The position numbers were made by a program, and so were the translations under genes. The notes below the pieces were generated by a model. That model worked only from the letters and a program-made list of their open reading frames with translations. It was not told the origin of the DNA and did no database searches. A DNA stretch of 64,000 bases, from NCBI GenBank assembly GCA_026874595.1, contig CM049316.1, positions 66,614,676 through 66,678,675 on the forward strand. Reading direction: 5' to 3'. The DNA is from Sipunculus nudus (Eukaryota; Annelida; Sipuncula; Golfingiida; Sipunculidae). Below are positions 48,201 through 59,920 of this stretch, piece after piece; positions within the stretch are counted from its first letter, which is position 1, and every line of letters starts with the position of its first letter.

Positions 48201-51200
48201 TAGTGTTGGCTAAAAATTACGAGTGTCCAGATGTCCATGATTCAGTTCATTCTATAATAATAATTACAATATAATTACATATCTGAGGAGACTGCAAGAC
48301 CCTAAAGATTTGTATTAAACCCACAATAAATATCTTGCCATAATGTATCTCTTGCTACCACCAATTTAGATCAGTTTAATTTTAATCATGCTGAGCTATA
48401 AAGATCACCCAAAGTCCGTCATCCTTCCGTCTGGCCGTTCTTCAGGGGGAACAATCGTTTGGTTAGGATAATAAAACTGTGCATTCTAGGAAGTTATAAA
48501 AGATCTCCTTTCAGAATTGAAATTGGGTCGGTATTACTTATTTCTCCGAGTTACTGGGTATAACACCCCAGAAAAAAAGTAAATTACATACAAATTGCGT
48601 GATATCTCAGGATAGGCCTAACGGATTGTTCTAAAAATTAGATTGCAAGACAATCTTCTATATATTTTTGTACCAAAGATGAATAAAAACGCCTCGGAAC
48701 CCTTTTCAGTTTTTGAGCCATTTATACTCCTGCCACCTATGGTGTACTACAAGGAGGCACAAATCGGAATCGTAAGGGCTAGGGTTAAGTCCCGAGATGT
48801 TTGTAAAGATCTGTTGGAAACCATAAATTAGGTCAATGTGAACTATATTCTAGGAGTTTTTCAGGCATGATAGAGCATCCGAGGAAAAAAGTAAATTACT
48901 TGCATATGGCAAGGTATCTTTTTCTAAAATGGGTTTTTCTAAAAATCAGGTTGCCCGAAGATCTTGGATTGAACTTTTACAGAAGCCTGCTGTCTCTCCA
49001 GATCTTTTAGGTTGTTCTTTGCCTTTTAAAACCACTACTACCTCCGGCAAACTATAGGGGGGGGGGTAAAATTATAATTGTAAGGGTTGGATATTTAACC
49101 TGTACGAATCTTGAAATGGGCCACTGTAATCTGTTTTTTCCGAATCACGGGGCACAATATGGAATCCAAGAAAATAATACATGTAAATATCCAGAAATAC
49201 TAAGATAGGCTCAAATGATTTTTCATAACAACAGGCTTTCTGAAGATTATTTCCAGTTTTCTTAGCTCAGTTCGGGCAAAATTGTCAGACCTTTTGTGAT
49301 CACACTTTATCCATCGTATATACGGCCGTTACAGGGCACAGACAGTAACCTTTAAGTAGATCGGAAACTTCGTACTTAAAATCCAAGGAGGTCTATGAAA
49401 ATCCTAGCTCTGGTTTATATTCTGCTGACTATGGCTTGTTTGGGTCCTTTAGAAAAATGTCTGTCCATTTTTCAGAATATCAAATAATCCAGCAGCTAAA
49501 TTGCCGATTCCAAGAGAAGCGTGGATTCACGGCTGCAAATTTTTTTTCAGTGTTATAACATTTAGATCGTATATATTGATAAAAGCGAATGTCGCTTTTG
49601 CATCTTTGAATATTTTACATAAAATCCTTTACTGTGCCAATTAGGCGTCCCCATTATTGGAACGTGGCTAGTTTACATATAAATTCATTAAATGGTTGTT
49701 TGGAAACTGTTCATCATACTCCTCTACTATGAAGACTAAGATAGGGCAAGAACTAAGAGAGATACGTGTAAATTTAAAAAAAATGGCAATAATTTCGACA
49801 CATATATGCATATCAAAAGCTTTTAGGCTATATGTTCAAAGGGCGACACCCTCTGTAATATTAATATCCAAGGTCATGAAGCTACAAAAATATCTTACGC
49901 GGTCTGAAAAGCCGGTTGTTTTATGAGACTCCCAGACTTAAGGGTACAGTCCTCCTCCGTGGAGATGATTCTCCTAACATATGCTCCTCAGTTGTTCAAA
50001 TGTCTATGTTTTTCTTTTCCTGTGCCCAATTTAACCCCTCATTAAAACCCTTATCGTTTTAAATGGCTTTAGTTCGATATTTATTAGCTAAGCTGAATGA
50101 AAGTCAGTCTGAGCTATAGGAAAAATTCTTTGTCCGTCGTTTTACCGTTTGTCTTTCCATCCGATAAGAGAGTACTACTCCAAACTGATAGACACAGGAA
50201 CCTTATACTTATCATCTGAGGAGGTATTTTAAAAGTCTCCCGAGAAACCTGATAGTTCTGGGGAATATTTGGGCACCCAGAATAATTAATTTTTTTTATA
50301 CAAAATGGCCTGTCTCTCAGTAAAAATGCATGGCCTTCAATGAATCTTGTCTTGAAGAATAATAATGATTAGATTTATCAGCTGGTGGCGCCACCTTTTT
50401 TTTATTTTCACGCATTTTGTCCCCATATTTTAAGACTGCCAACTTAGAGCAAATAAGTTGTATCTATCTGTGATTTCATCTAGTGCCCTGAAACCTAATT
50501 TTTTTGTTATCATCACTAGTTTTAACTGTGTTTGAAGACCGGTGGTGAAAAAAATCGAAACATTGTTATACTTGTCCTGCCCCAGGGTTTGAATGACAAA
50601 AGAGTGGATTTATGTACTGTTTACGTTGCAATTTGCGACGTCAGTCTCTGCATAGAAGTCATTACCTGTATTGGTATAGATGTAATAAAAAATAAACTTA
50701 ATAATCATTTCGATTTAAACCCCCCCACACACACCATTACGTAAAACATTTTCCTTTGTTCGTTGAGGGGGCATTCAGAGTCACTGTGTGCCATCATATT
50801 TATTTGAACGCAAATTATGCCAGTAGATACATATAGAGTAGGTTCTCAGAAATATTTACAGGTAAACCAGGTCTTAATATTTTTCATAAAAAATATTACG
50901 TTACGTCCTTATCAGAACTAGTTTAGACTTACTTTCCATCGTAGCTTCCACATATTCCCTTGTAGCCCCCGTTGGGATCAGCATTTATTCTTAAGGCTGG
51001 GCGCCGCTTGTTCTTACAGACTTTCAATTTGTACGCTGATCCTTTGTCGGTAACGCATATCTCATCCCCCACAGCTTCTATGAGCACATCGGCATCTTCC
51101 TCCTTCGTAAATCCATCTATGTTGTACGTCGTGCTCCCCTGAATTTAAAGCATTCGAGGAAATTCGTCCATTATGATTATGATGACCTGATGACACTATG

Positions 51201-53490
51201 AGCGATCTAAGCTTATATTAGGAGACAGCTTAAAGAGGATTATTGGCACAGGCTATATTTTGTGTTATTTAAAAAAACTGAAAAGGAGAGTTATTATAGA
51301 ACCTGGGTGAATATTTACATTTATATATAAGGGTATATATAAAAATTCTTTTAACTTGCGGACATATTCATTTGATTCTGGATATCACTGATATCACTGA
51401 ATTTGCTTCTGGTGGGATCTTCCTTTTTTATATAGATTATGGACAAGTTTTAGGTCCTATTTCATGATAGAGAAAATTTTGGTGAAACATGATGGTAGTT
51501 GACGAATCAGTATTATTATGAAGCACTAAAAGCTAAAAATAAAATTGATAGATATAATACAGAATATGTTACTTTATGTCCATTTAAGAATCAGGATATC
51601 AGATATCTGCTCTCTTGTTTAATTAATAGGCTAAATATAATGAAGGAGAGTTCTTTCTATTATACTTGTAATAGCTTTTTCATGTAAACTTGGGGACAAA
51701 TTAATCTAAAATAAGTCAAAACACTTCGATTTGTTTTTCTTCATAAAATTACAAAGATCTCGATTCAGGTCTGACGTAAAACAGAGGATGTTTAACTAAG
51801 GATATTAGGACAATAATTATTGGATTACAATTGATTAGAAATCCGATACGCATGGATATATTTATATATATGCTTTTTAGTTTGACTTCGCAGGACAAAT
51901 TGGCGTCTGAATATTGTAGGCAACGAACTCTTTTCGCAAATTATATAATGAACTGCGAGACTAATTTAAAAGGAAACGTTAGACGCGTAGTGATTATTTT
52001 ATAATCATCATTCATTCAAAAATAAGGACCCATTTAAACACGATATAAAAACATTGAGAAACGCGATTAGGTGTGACAGTTGCGATAGCGCTTGTATTAG
52101 TGGTAAGATTATCACTCATGACATTGTATTTGTACCACTTTTGATAGGATTGGTGATCGGCTTTAACCCAAATGAACGAACCGAGAATAGTTGCTGTCTT
52201 TTACACATAAATAGACTTCACACGTCAGATTAAAGAGAAATTTATAAAAGAAGTAAGCATTTTCTAAGCACAATTAAAAAATAACGAAATTCATAAAGCA
52301 CCCTCCTCCGTTGAATTTGATCTGTAAATGCACTCATATTCATCGGAAAGATATTTAGCGGCAGATATGGAAACGACTCTTGTTCAAGGTCTCTGAACAA
52401 GTTATGTTAAATAAAAATTTACCCAAGTCATATTAAATATTAATTTTCCTTGTTTTATTTAAGTAATGCCGTTACTGGTTATTTCCGAGAATGTTTGCCG
52501 AGTTATGTTTAATATTTATGTGCATGCTTTGTGTAAGTAAATGGTAAATTTGACATTTTCCTTGTGCAATTAAATATTGCTTTCAATTTTTGTAAAGTGA
52601 CGAATTAGGCACCAATATTCTGGTTTAAAGAAGTATAGTTATAAATAAGTGACATTTACAATATCGGAGTGCTTCGTGCGACGGGGGTCTGACTTCCGGT
52701 GTAACATAGAAATGCAATCTACCGGCGGAAACCCACTGCATGCCATTATTTCCCGCGAGAATATCGCGTTAACCCGGTCCGTTAATTTAGGTGCTTTTAG
52801 TCATCAGTTATTATCTTTGCTCAATCATGAATTTATATATTTACATTATTAATGTCTTCTTCCATTGATATTTGTGTGAATAAATTTGTCGAATCATATT
52901 TTTTTCGTTTAGTTCTTATTCTGTTATCTTGTCATAATAGATTATGTATGCGTATGACGTGAAAGATATTTTGTGTCCTTGCTATCAATGTATTATGTGC
53001 TGACCAAATGAAAAATAAGTGCGTGTATTCATTTCAGAGAAATCAGATAAAATTCTCAATTGTTCATACTCGATACAACGTATCCTAGAACTGGCAAAAA
53101 AACCAATGCTAAAAAATGAAAATGAACCCTCAAAATGAAGCCATTGTTTACCTCTGTTATACTTAAACATGGAGGACTCATTGTCGTTTTGACAACTTAC
53201 AAATACGCGAAACTAGAAATATATTAGTACTAAGAGAATACAACCATATACCAAGATAACACGTATGTGCACAGCTGTCACGGTTCAACGACCCAAACCA
53301 GGTCACCCCTGAAACAACACTGCCCCTAATACAAATGCATAGCTCAATTATAAAATAAAACACAATGTCACGATTTTTTAACCCATTATGGTGATTCAGA
53401 TTTCCATAAATAAAATATGGATTCTTTCTTCAAGCTTTCACAAAATGTCACTAAAACATCTGCAGATTTTGTCTGTGTTTGAAGAAACAA

Positions 53491-53578
<88 letters not shown>

Positions 53579-56203
53579 ATATTGGCGGAGGTACAACACC
53601 TCATATTCTTGCAGTCTTTCTTGCAATAAAAACTTGGTCCCTAGGGCCCAAAGTTCATCTGTGAACCAACATTTAATAATACTTACAATATAATACTTGA
53701 ACAATACAATTATTCTATTTCATAAATGAAACTTCTTGAAATTAAATATATCATTTCAACAGTAAAACCTTTGGAGAATACCTATGGAATATATTGACTT
53801 CATGTATAAATTTACAATAATATTGAACTTGCATGTATTTTGAACATGAGTGACTACTTTTGACATAATAATTTTATAGAACGTTTAGAAATTAAGTTCA
53901 TATATTATTTAATCTTCAAACCTACGAAATATAAGTTAACACCTAAACATGGTAACTCAAAGCCGACAGCTTATTTCTTACAACAATATAATAATCGGCT
54001 GTTGTGTATATTTATTAGTTAAAAGATACTCATAATGTTAAAACTGTAAGTAAACTGCAAATCTACTAATATTACTAAATATTACTACACTCCAAAAATC
54101 AGTCAGACTTAGAAAAATACATATACCGCATATACAGAGCATGTAAATTTTCTAGAATATATGAAATTGTCCGAAGGCAGCAGTAATGTTTCGGGAAAAC
54201 CACTACAGAGAGCATCTTATGACCGTAAAAGCTCAAATTAGGGTTTTTAAAGAAAATAATAAAAATAAATCACATAGGGCATAATTAACACGAGAACACT
54301 TTCAGGGTGAGTGCCCCGGATGGTTTCAAGAAACAGAAAATTATTCTAAACAAAGGAGTATAAAAACATAGTACAGGAATCATTTACAAGATATTGTCAT
54401 CTTTACACAATTCATATCTGTACTCACAAAAAAATAATAATTTTCTTCAATCAAAATGAAACGAAAAGTAACCATCAAACTTGTCAGACAAACTATATAA
54501 TCAGTATGCAGGGCCTTGGGAAACTAATCAGTTGGTTTTACAAATACACAATCAGCGAGGGCCCAAAGGCGGCAGTTTGGTAACATTAAGAAGAAAATGC
54601 AGAGACAATTACTAACACATACTCAACAGAAAGTGTTGAGACCTTATCAGTATAATAAGTAGAGAACTCAACAATTTGATCATATCTAATTAATTAACTT
54701 AAGAGTAATATGCCTACAATCGGGGGGCAACTAAAGAATGACCGAAACAGGATTAGGAACAAATCTTGGCCAAATGCAGACAATTGCCTAAATGTACAAA
54801 CACGCCAAAAAATACCCAAATATCAGCCTTAAAAGTTGATGTAACGTTTTTAAAGAAGTGGTTCGGCCATGTGTTTTAAACATTTGCATGAGGGAAATTT
54901 ATCTCGGGAAAATGCACATTAATAAACTTTAGCTCAATAAATAAGTTGCCTTGAATACCCTTAGATGTTGAAAACTGGACAAAAGCCCTAATAAAACGGT
55001 CAGAAGTAAGAATGAACCCCGCAAATTTACAAAGTGAGAGATTTTAATCCAGATCAATATATGTGCAAAATATATTCAAATTAACACAAACTTTTCTGGG
55101 GAAAGGTATCCGTTGACTGAATTTATTGGATACGGGGACATATCAGAGCCAAAGCCCCAACTTGTCTGAGTATTTGTCCAGTCATTTGTGTTAACAGTCA
55201 GATAAGGGACAAAGAACGACCGCTGTAACACACAGGTAACCGAAAAAAAAAGCCGGAAAAGGGGGAGGGGGAGGCACTGTTTCTTACAGATCTGTTCAGG
55301 GTCCAACAACTATGCATAACATGATTGCTTAGACGTAAAACCGCTAACTCTTGGCCAACAGGCAGAGAAAGTTAATATCTTCCCGTGTTGTTTACTAGTA
55401 TGCCATTATGCCATCAGACTTTGCCACCGATGGCGGATTTACCCTAGACGGTCTACTAATATTTGCTTTCATGTACAAAAAGGGGAAAAAAGCTATACTT
55501 TTCATTTCATTTGTAGTATAAAAATCTGTGGGGGCACAGAGAATTGTATTTTTTTATCTAAACATTTTTTCTTTAATAAAATGGTAAACAATGTGTACTT
55601 TGATGACATATTTGACATACGTTCATGAAAAAGAAAATGTGTGTGTTACCCTCTGTATATGACGTAACGTTGGAACATATATGTACGATTCATTAATTCA
55701 ACATTGTTGTAAACTTACCATGGGTAAAATTTATCACACGATCAATGTTTAATTTGTTATGGTAAAAAAATGTTTATTGTCAGGTAAAGAGGGATTTTCG
55801 CTACCGAGCAAGAAATTATTTTAACAGACAATGACTGACAAGCAACTTACAATGTCTATTTAACATTTGCTACACTTGAGCGTGTTAGAACCTACGAATA
55901 TTACTGCCATTAACTCCGATTTATTTTAACTTACCATTTTGACTGTTGCATTGGTGAGTTCATACGTGTTGGTTTGGAATTTGGTATTAATGATATAACG
56001 CTTGCCCCAACTTTTCTTTCCCGTTCCTCTGTCCTCAGTCTCGAGAAGAACCCTGGTGCCGTCGGTAGTTTCAGTCAACATGTAAGTACACACACCTTGG
56101 CTTGACCCTTTCAAACCGTCATAAGTCACATAATGGACATCTCCACTACTCGTACAGGCTACAATGCAAATGTATATATACATATATATGTATACACACA
56201 CAC

Positions 56204-56259
<56 letters not shown>

Positions 56260-57946
56260 GGGGGGAGAGCTATCTTAATCAGAATATCAATGCACAACTG
56301 GTATCATGTAACAACGCGATTTCCTAGTCGGCTTGACTCTTCGTCTTATTTTTGGGTCATGCTGTGTTCAGGTCTCTTGCAGCCAGTAATGATACTTTTT
56401 TTGTGATTCAAATTTCGTAAAATAATAATAAACTAGCTCACCTTAACAGTATTTGCTTCTCGAAAATCAGGTATAATTCTCATTTTATTGCAATGTTTAC
56501 TGAATTGTACATTCTGCAGTTATCTTTGACAGAAAGAAGACATTGCTAATGGGTCTATGGTTTTTTTACCATCTTTTTAAATCCAGGTTTACTAAGAAAA
56601 GGTTGAAGAATGTCACATTGCCACTGAAATGCAGTCATTCTATGCTGTAGAAAAAGATTAACCAGTTTAGTTATTTGGGAAATGAGAAAATTATATTTCT
56701 GTCAAAATAATTTTACTCCTGATGATATACATTTCGCAAAGATTTGTTTTCAGAGAAGATGCCACTTGTGCGCCCTATAGGTTAACAGTGGAATCAAGAG
56801 ATCGATAAGTTCCAGTTTAGAATATGGACATGTGTAAGCGTCCAACAAAGGGAGATATTCTTTCAAGTTTAATTTATGATACAGTAGTTTTTTTCCTGGA
56901 CTGATTCCACTTCAGTGCTACAATGCATATATTGTGAGATAAAGAGGTTTCATCAATTTGTCGTAAATCCTTTGTCAAGGATACATGAATGTACAAAGTG
57001 GAGATATATTGAGTCTAAGCTTGAGCAAGCAGATAATGTATCTTGGGGTCTTCAGACTTATCAGGCACGTGGATACAGAATTAGTGACTCTACTATTTTA
57101 CGCTCATCAGACACTTCAGTCGTCCTTGATCTCCTCTTGTGTAACCGCTGCGATAACCCCGAAAGGGAGGTTGTTAGATGCCTCGATAATCAAGAGGGCA
57201 TCATAACCACGGGAAAAAATAAATTAATTATAAGAATGCTAAAAGTCTGAATATTAGATTTGAATTTATTCTTGATAAGGAATTTGTGTGTAATGGCAAC
57301 CTACAAGATCCCATGGTACTCATTGCTTAAGTCGGAATAGTCACTAAGTATTAGGCTCGCAGGAATGATAGTTAAGATAACCTGGCCCCTACCACACCTA
57401 TCACGACCTCTGTAAGCAGCATATTTTACATATTGGGTTAGGTCTTCATAGATCATCAACCGCTCTCCCTATTATGTTAATAATCCTCCTCTGATATTAG
57501 GTTCATAATGTCAAAGATCAAGGTCAAAGCCATACTTTGCATGAAGACGTCACATGAATGTTTTTACTAGACATCTTACCGGTCACGATATTTCAATTAA
57601 ATGTGCTCTACAGGAGGATCATAAACATAACAACAAATAATTTTTGTTTAAATCGGGTGGTGTCAGACATGTTATTTTTTATTTGTATATATTAACATTC
57701 CCCTAGTTAATCTTAAACCACACATTCGTTCTTTGTTTATTCACAATGAATATGAAATAAAGTATTCAAATTCTCTCCACTTGTCATATGAATTCCTTGG
57801 ATTGGGGATCACTTTTTTTCACAGAAAAATAAAAATTGCTAACCAATTTTACATGATATGTCTAGAAATTCGATAATCTTACAAGTGACTGCTGACCATC
57901 TGTTCATGAACACAGCCACCAGAACGATGCACGCTGTTATTTTCAT
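36207..57946 (-). CDS. Secreted single-VWD-domain protein, six coding exons
   Basis: Coding exons on the minus strand, 5' to 3': 57946-57883, 56158-55935, 51138-50933, 44378-44295, 37979-37939 and 36277-36207 (the last two less certain). Every proposed junction has GT..AG borders and the phases fit (1, 0, 2, 2, 1), giving 690 nt and 229 residues. It starts with a hydrophobic signal peptide (MKITACIVLVAVF), followed by one complete VWD domain: SCTSSGDVHYVTYDG at the front, GVCTYML, then YKGICGSYDG and PENDLVGRDG, with a SWK motif after it. VWD domains are disulphide-stabilised extracellular modules of mucins, vitellogenins and matrix proteins. The total length is small for the superfamily, so the protein is little more than signal plus domain. 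Its function is unknown. Introns of 1.7-6.5 kb carry the repeats listed below. Confidence 0.7.
36666..36844. repeat. Three copies of a 14 bp GC palindrome
   Basis: TTGCCGCGCGGCAA occurs at 36666-36679, 36786-36799 and 36831-36844, two of them inside a longer shared CGATTGCCGCGCGGCAAAAG. It stands out in AT-rich intron sequence. A nearby motif AAGCACCCTTACACA(A/G)TCT occurs at ~36857 and ~37107. Confidence 0.8.
37180..37938. other. Intron 5 sequence without other features
   Basis: AT-rich, with a C9 run near 37740. No gene or repeat recognised. Confidence 0.45.
37939..37979 (-). CDS. VWD gene exon 5 (candidate, 41 nt)
   Basis: Short exon between TCGGTGTTGGCAG and the strong donor TTTTCG|GTAAGTCTC. 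It takes phase 2 from exon 4 and leaves in phase 1, which fits exon 6. It encodes about 14 residues including GSLIKPTQRVF. No homology is available for a segment this short, so it is inferred from splice signals and phase alone. Confidence 0.45.
38485..38800. repeat. Degenerate short repeat in intron 4 of the VWD gene
   Basis: CTCTGGAG, then AAG(G/A)TGCACCTGCTACT and an A/T-rich part recur at ~38499, ~38651 and ~38758; a weaker copy lies at ~38008. Spacing is irregular (107-152 bp). Confidence 0.5.
38985..40650. other. Intron 4 sequence, part 1
   Basis: 39030-39210 is GC-richer than its surroundings and may be an old repeat, but nothing is recognisable. The rest is AT-rich. No gene seen. Confidence 0.4.
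40653..43640. repeat. CTCGGAAG motifs and distant inverted match in intron 4
   Basis: CTCGGAAG is repeated four times at 40653-40720. TGTGTAACTCGGAAGTC at ~40707 is matched in inverted orientation by GGACTTCCGAGTTTTACACA at ~43499 and GGCTTCCGAGTTTTACACG at ~43285. This could be the ends of an old DNA element of ~2.8 kb; no transposase is visible between them. The sequence between is AT-rich and without genes. Confidence 0.35.
44295..44378 (-). CDS. VWD gene exon 4 (end of VWD domain)
   Basis: 84 nt, acceptor TTTATTTTAG|TCCGG, donor AACAC|GTAAGATT. In the only frame compatible with exon 3 it reads NPENDLVGRDGN and then a SWK segment; N-P-x-ND-x-x-x-x-DG and the SW that follows are standard at the end of VWD domains, which strongly supports the junction. 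Confidence 0.85.
45031..47992. repeat. Intronic tandem duplication, copy 1 (2.96 kb)
   Basis: Starts AGACCCAGTGTCTGAAC, which recurs at 47993. The two copies are near-identical, differing in homopolymers (for example the G run at ~46097 versus ~49058) and few substitutions. It lies in the intron between VWD exons 4 and 3. It ends with a 10-12 bp piece of exon 3 and its splice donor (CTACGATGGAAA|GTAAGT on the minus strand). It also has internal ~300 bp weak repeats (TAAAAATTAGATTGC at 45673, TAAAAATCAGGTTGC at ~45978). Confidence 0.9.
47993..50943. repeat. Intronic tandem duplication, copy 2 (2.95 kb)
   Basis: Second copy, continuous at its right end with the real exon 3. The junction between copies reads CCATCGTAG|ACCCAGTG with AG shared, a small microhomology. 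Short frames inside both copies (for example at 45684 and 48643) are paired shadows, not genes. Confidence 0.9.
50933..51138 (-). CDS. VWD gene exon 3 (second half of VWD domain)
   Basis: 206 nt, acceptor TTTAAATTCAG|GGGAGC (phase 0), donor GATGGAAA|GTAAGTC (phase 2). It encodes GSTTYNIDGF at the front and ends with GGYKGICGSYDG, the conserved Y-x-G-x-x-CG-x-YDG of VWD. The right-hand breakpoint of a 2.96 kb tandem duplication lies within the last ~12 bases of this exon. Confidence 0.85.
51139..53490. other. Intron 2 sequence, part 1
   Basis: AT-rich, no gene or repeat recognised; only short frames. Confidence 0.45.
53492..53575. repeat. (TA)n microsatellite
   Basis: About 84 bp of TA with one phase break, in intron 2 of the VWD gene. 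Confidence 0.95.
53576..55934. other. Intron 2 sequence, part 2
   Basis: AT-rich, nothing recognised. Confidence 0.45.
55935..56158 (-). CDS. VWD gene exon 2 (first half of VWD domain)
   Basis: 224 nt, entering in phase 1 after TTTGCATTGTAG and leaving in phase 0 at AAAATG|GTAAGT. It encodes SCTSSGDVHYVTYDG and then QGVCTYMLTET, the canonical C-x-x-x-GD-x-HY-x-T-x-DG start of VWD and its next Cys. The acceptor is only ~10 bp from a TA/CA microsatellite. Confidence 0.85.
56173..56262. repeat. (TA)n/(CA)n/(GA)n compound microsatellite beside exon 2
   Basis: TATATA and CACACA blocks followed by a GA run at 56240-56260. It lies immediately upstream (in gene sense) of the exon 2 acceptor. Confidence 0.9.
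56263..57882. other. Intron 1 of the VWD gene
   Basis: An open frame of 111 codons at 56915-57250 on the plus strand has several Cys but no recognisable domain, and is not supported by splice or repeat context. Otherwise empty. Confidence 0.4.
57883..57946 (-). CDS. VWD gene exon 1 (start codon and signal peptide)
   Basis: ATG at 57946; 21 codons plus one base (phase 1), ending CACTT|GTAAGA. It encodes MKITACIVLVAVFMNRWSAV, a charged start and hydrophobic core typical of a signal peptide. An upstream in-frame ATG exists but would add a non-signal leader. Just upstream on the minus strand, CCCTCTGTTGTTTCAG|AAAA looks like an acceptor, so a separate 5' UTR exon is possible. Confidence 0.7.
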
Positions 57947-57999
57947 AGTGAAGTCCTTACTCGGTGGCTTAGTTTTTTTCTGAAACAACAGAGGGTGTT

Positions 58000-58022
58000 G
58001 AAATATATATATATATAAATAT
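58000..58022 (-). promoter_or_regulatory. TATA-rich block upstream of the VWD start codon
   Basis: Alternating TA, 55-75 bp upstream of the ATG. It could serve as a TATA element or simply be another microsatellite; the acceptor-like site between it and the ATG argues that transcription may start further upstream. Confidence 0.2.
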
Positions 58023-58357
58023 ATCATAATGCATATTTACAAATAGAACCAGATATAAATTAAGCTTCTTGCCAAAATCCAAATACTTTTGGTAAAACGG
58101 GTGATTTAATTATTTTGTTTGTGTGAGTGAAGAAATTAATATGTAATTGGCAAGACTTATTCTTTTGCCTCGTATGCGTCAATTTTGTTCAACTGTTTTG
58201 AATATATACGAGGTACATAACCTTTCACATTAATCGTTATATGGAATGATATAATAAGGTCTTAAACATGTAACCATCAAAAATATCCACACCATTTTAC
58301 AAATAGGTACAAACTTGTGTCTGCACACATTGCAAGAAATGATGTTATAAATCTTAC

Positions 58358-58362
<5 letters not shown>

Positions 58363-58393
<31 letters not shown>
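58363..58393. repeat. (TA)n microsatellite
   Basis: About 30 bp of TA. Confidence 0.9.
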
Positions 58394-58396
<3 letters not shown>

Positions 58397-58821
58397 ATGC
58401 GTGTAGCCATGATAGTCTCTTAGTGTATAGATAATGTCATTCCTCATGCATACATGCACATTCCCGCCACCGATACCGACATGTTATCAGATCACCTCTC
58501 AGGCTTACACACAATAATAATATCAAGTAATCGACAAACGTCATCATCTTATACATAAACTTTCTTATACAGACTATTTAATATCTTATTTAATATACCA
58601 TTTATATATGGATTATCTCTATTCATAATCATTGACTTGCACAACCAGATCGCCACCACATTAGTCGTCAATCATCATCAACATTAAGCCGATGAACAAA
58701 ATGACTTCCAAACCTTTATTGTGTCAGAGGACATGGACTGCCAACATGGTAAAAAATTCAGAGTAGCTAATCACAGATCCATTACACTATACCATGCATT
58801 ATGGTCATTAGAAATTGTTTA

Positions 58822-58831
58822 TCTAACATAT

Positions 58832-58881
<50 letters not shown>
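58822..58881. repeat. (TA)n microsatellite
   Basis: About 58 bp of TA with one interruption. Confidence 0.9.
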
Positions 58882-58883
<2 letters not shown>

Positions 58884-59920
58884 CCGATTTCTATACCTTT
58901 CAACTTGACACCTGATGAAGAAGCTATAAGCTTCAATAGCTCGTGGATGAATTTAACAGTTAATCAACACTAAGGCGTCTTCATCCTGTTATCTATATAT
59001 ATATTTATATATACCACGGATACTGACAGGATCGGGAATTTTGCCCGCAATGTACAGGTTCCCTTAAAGGTTATTTATTTTAAATTGACTGCCCGTAATT
59101 TGCAGTAAATAGCAGGTGCCCATAGAACCAGGATCCCCGTAAGGGGAGATTACATTAAGTAATTATTATGTTGTAAAATTGTACTTTGTGCTAGCATAAT
59201 AATGAACAATCATCTTTTTTTTTTACAAAACTATTATCGTGGACAATACAAACATATTTCATAACATTGAAATAAATACATCGGAATTGATACATGGGAG
59301 AAGTTTATTGCATCCCACTAAGGGGATTACATGAAGAAAATGAACTCCTCCTTATAAAGCCAAAGAGCAAACTAAAAACTGGTAACAGACAATTTTTGTG
59401 ATAGCATTTTTACATGTATATTTTAACTCCTGTAGAATATTGTAGCTTTTATATTTTCTGTTGAATCTCAGTATCTTCACTTTATTATATTTAATATCCT
59501 TTTGTGTAAGGTTATATTGATATTATGCTGTTCTTAACAATCGTATTTTTTTATGTTACCATTGCATTTTATCAACTTTTAACTTATGAATGTCTCAAGA
59601 TCGAACTTGTTTCTGAATGTTGTACCAGCGCCTCGCAACATGTAATAGTCTGTGGGATGGAGTGACCAACCTTGCCTCCACCCCACACCCCCCCCCCCCC
59701 CATCAGCCAAACCTATTTTTCCTTATCACTATATGTCTTTGGTTTTAAGAATGCTAACATTGAACATCCGAGACTCAAGAGAAGTTCCGGAACAACTGAA
59801 GGTTTCCTCACCAGTTTGTGGGATATTGGAAATAAAAATGACCGTAACTGTTTTAACTTAGAATAACACCACCAATTATGCTATTAGCCAAGCCTGGTCA
59901 CGTGATATATGATTTATTCA
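58882..59920. other. Intergenic sequence
   Basis: 58911-58980 holds CCTGATGAAGAAGCTATAAG and a nearby GTCTTCATCC; otherwise a C13 run near 59689 and no gene. Confidence 0.4.

Noticed and set aside
56915-57250. 111-codon plus-strand frame with several Cys
   Set aside because: No recognisable domain or splice context; lies in an intron of the opposite-strand VWD gene. Left as unassigned.
58911-58980. CTGATGA followed by a small hairpin, resembling a hammerhead ribozyme core
   Set aside because: The required GAAA box and cleavage-site stems are not found in the right places.
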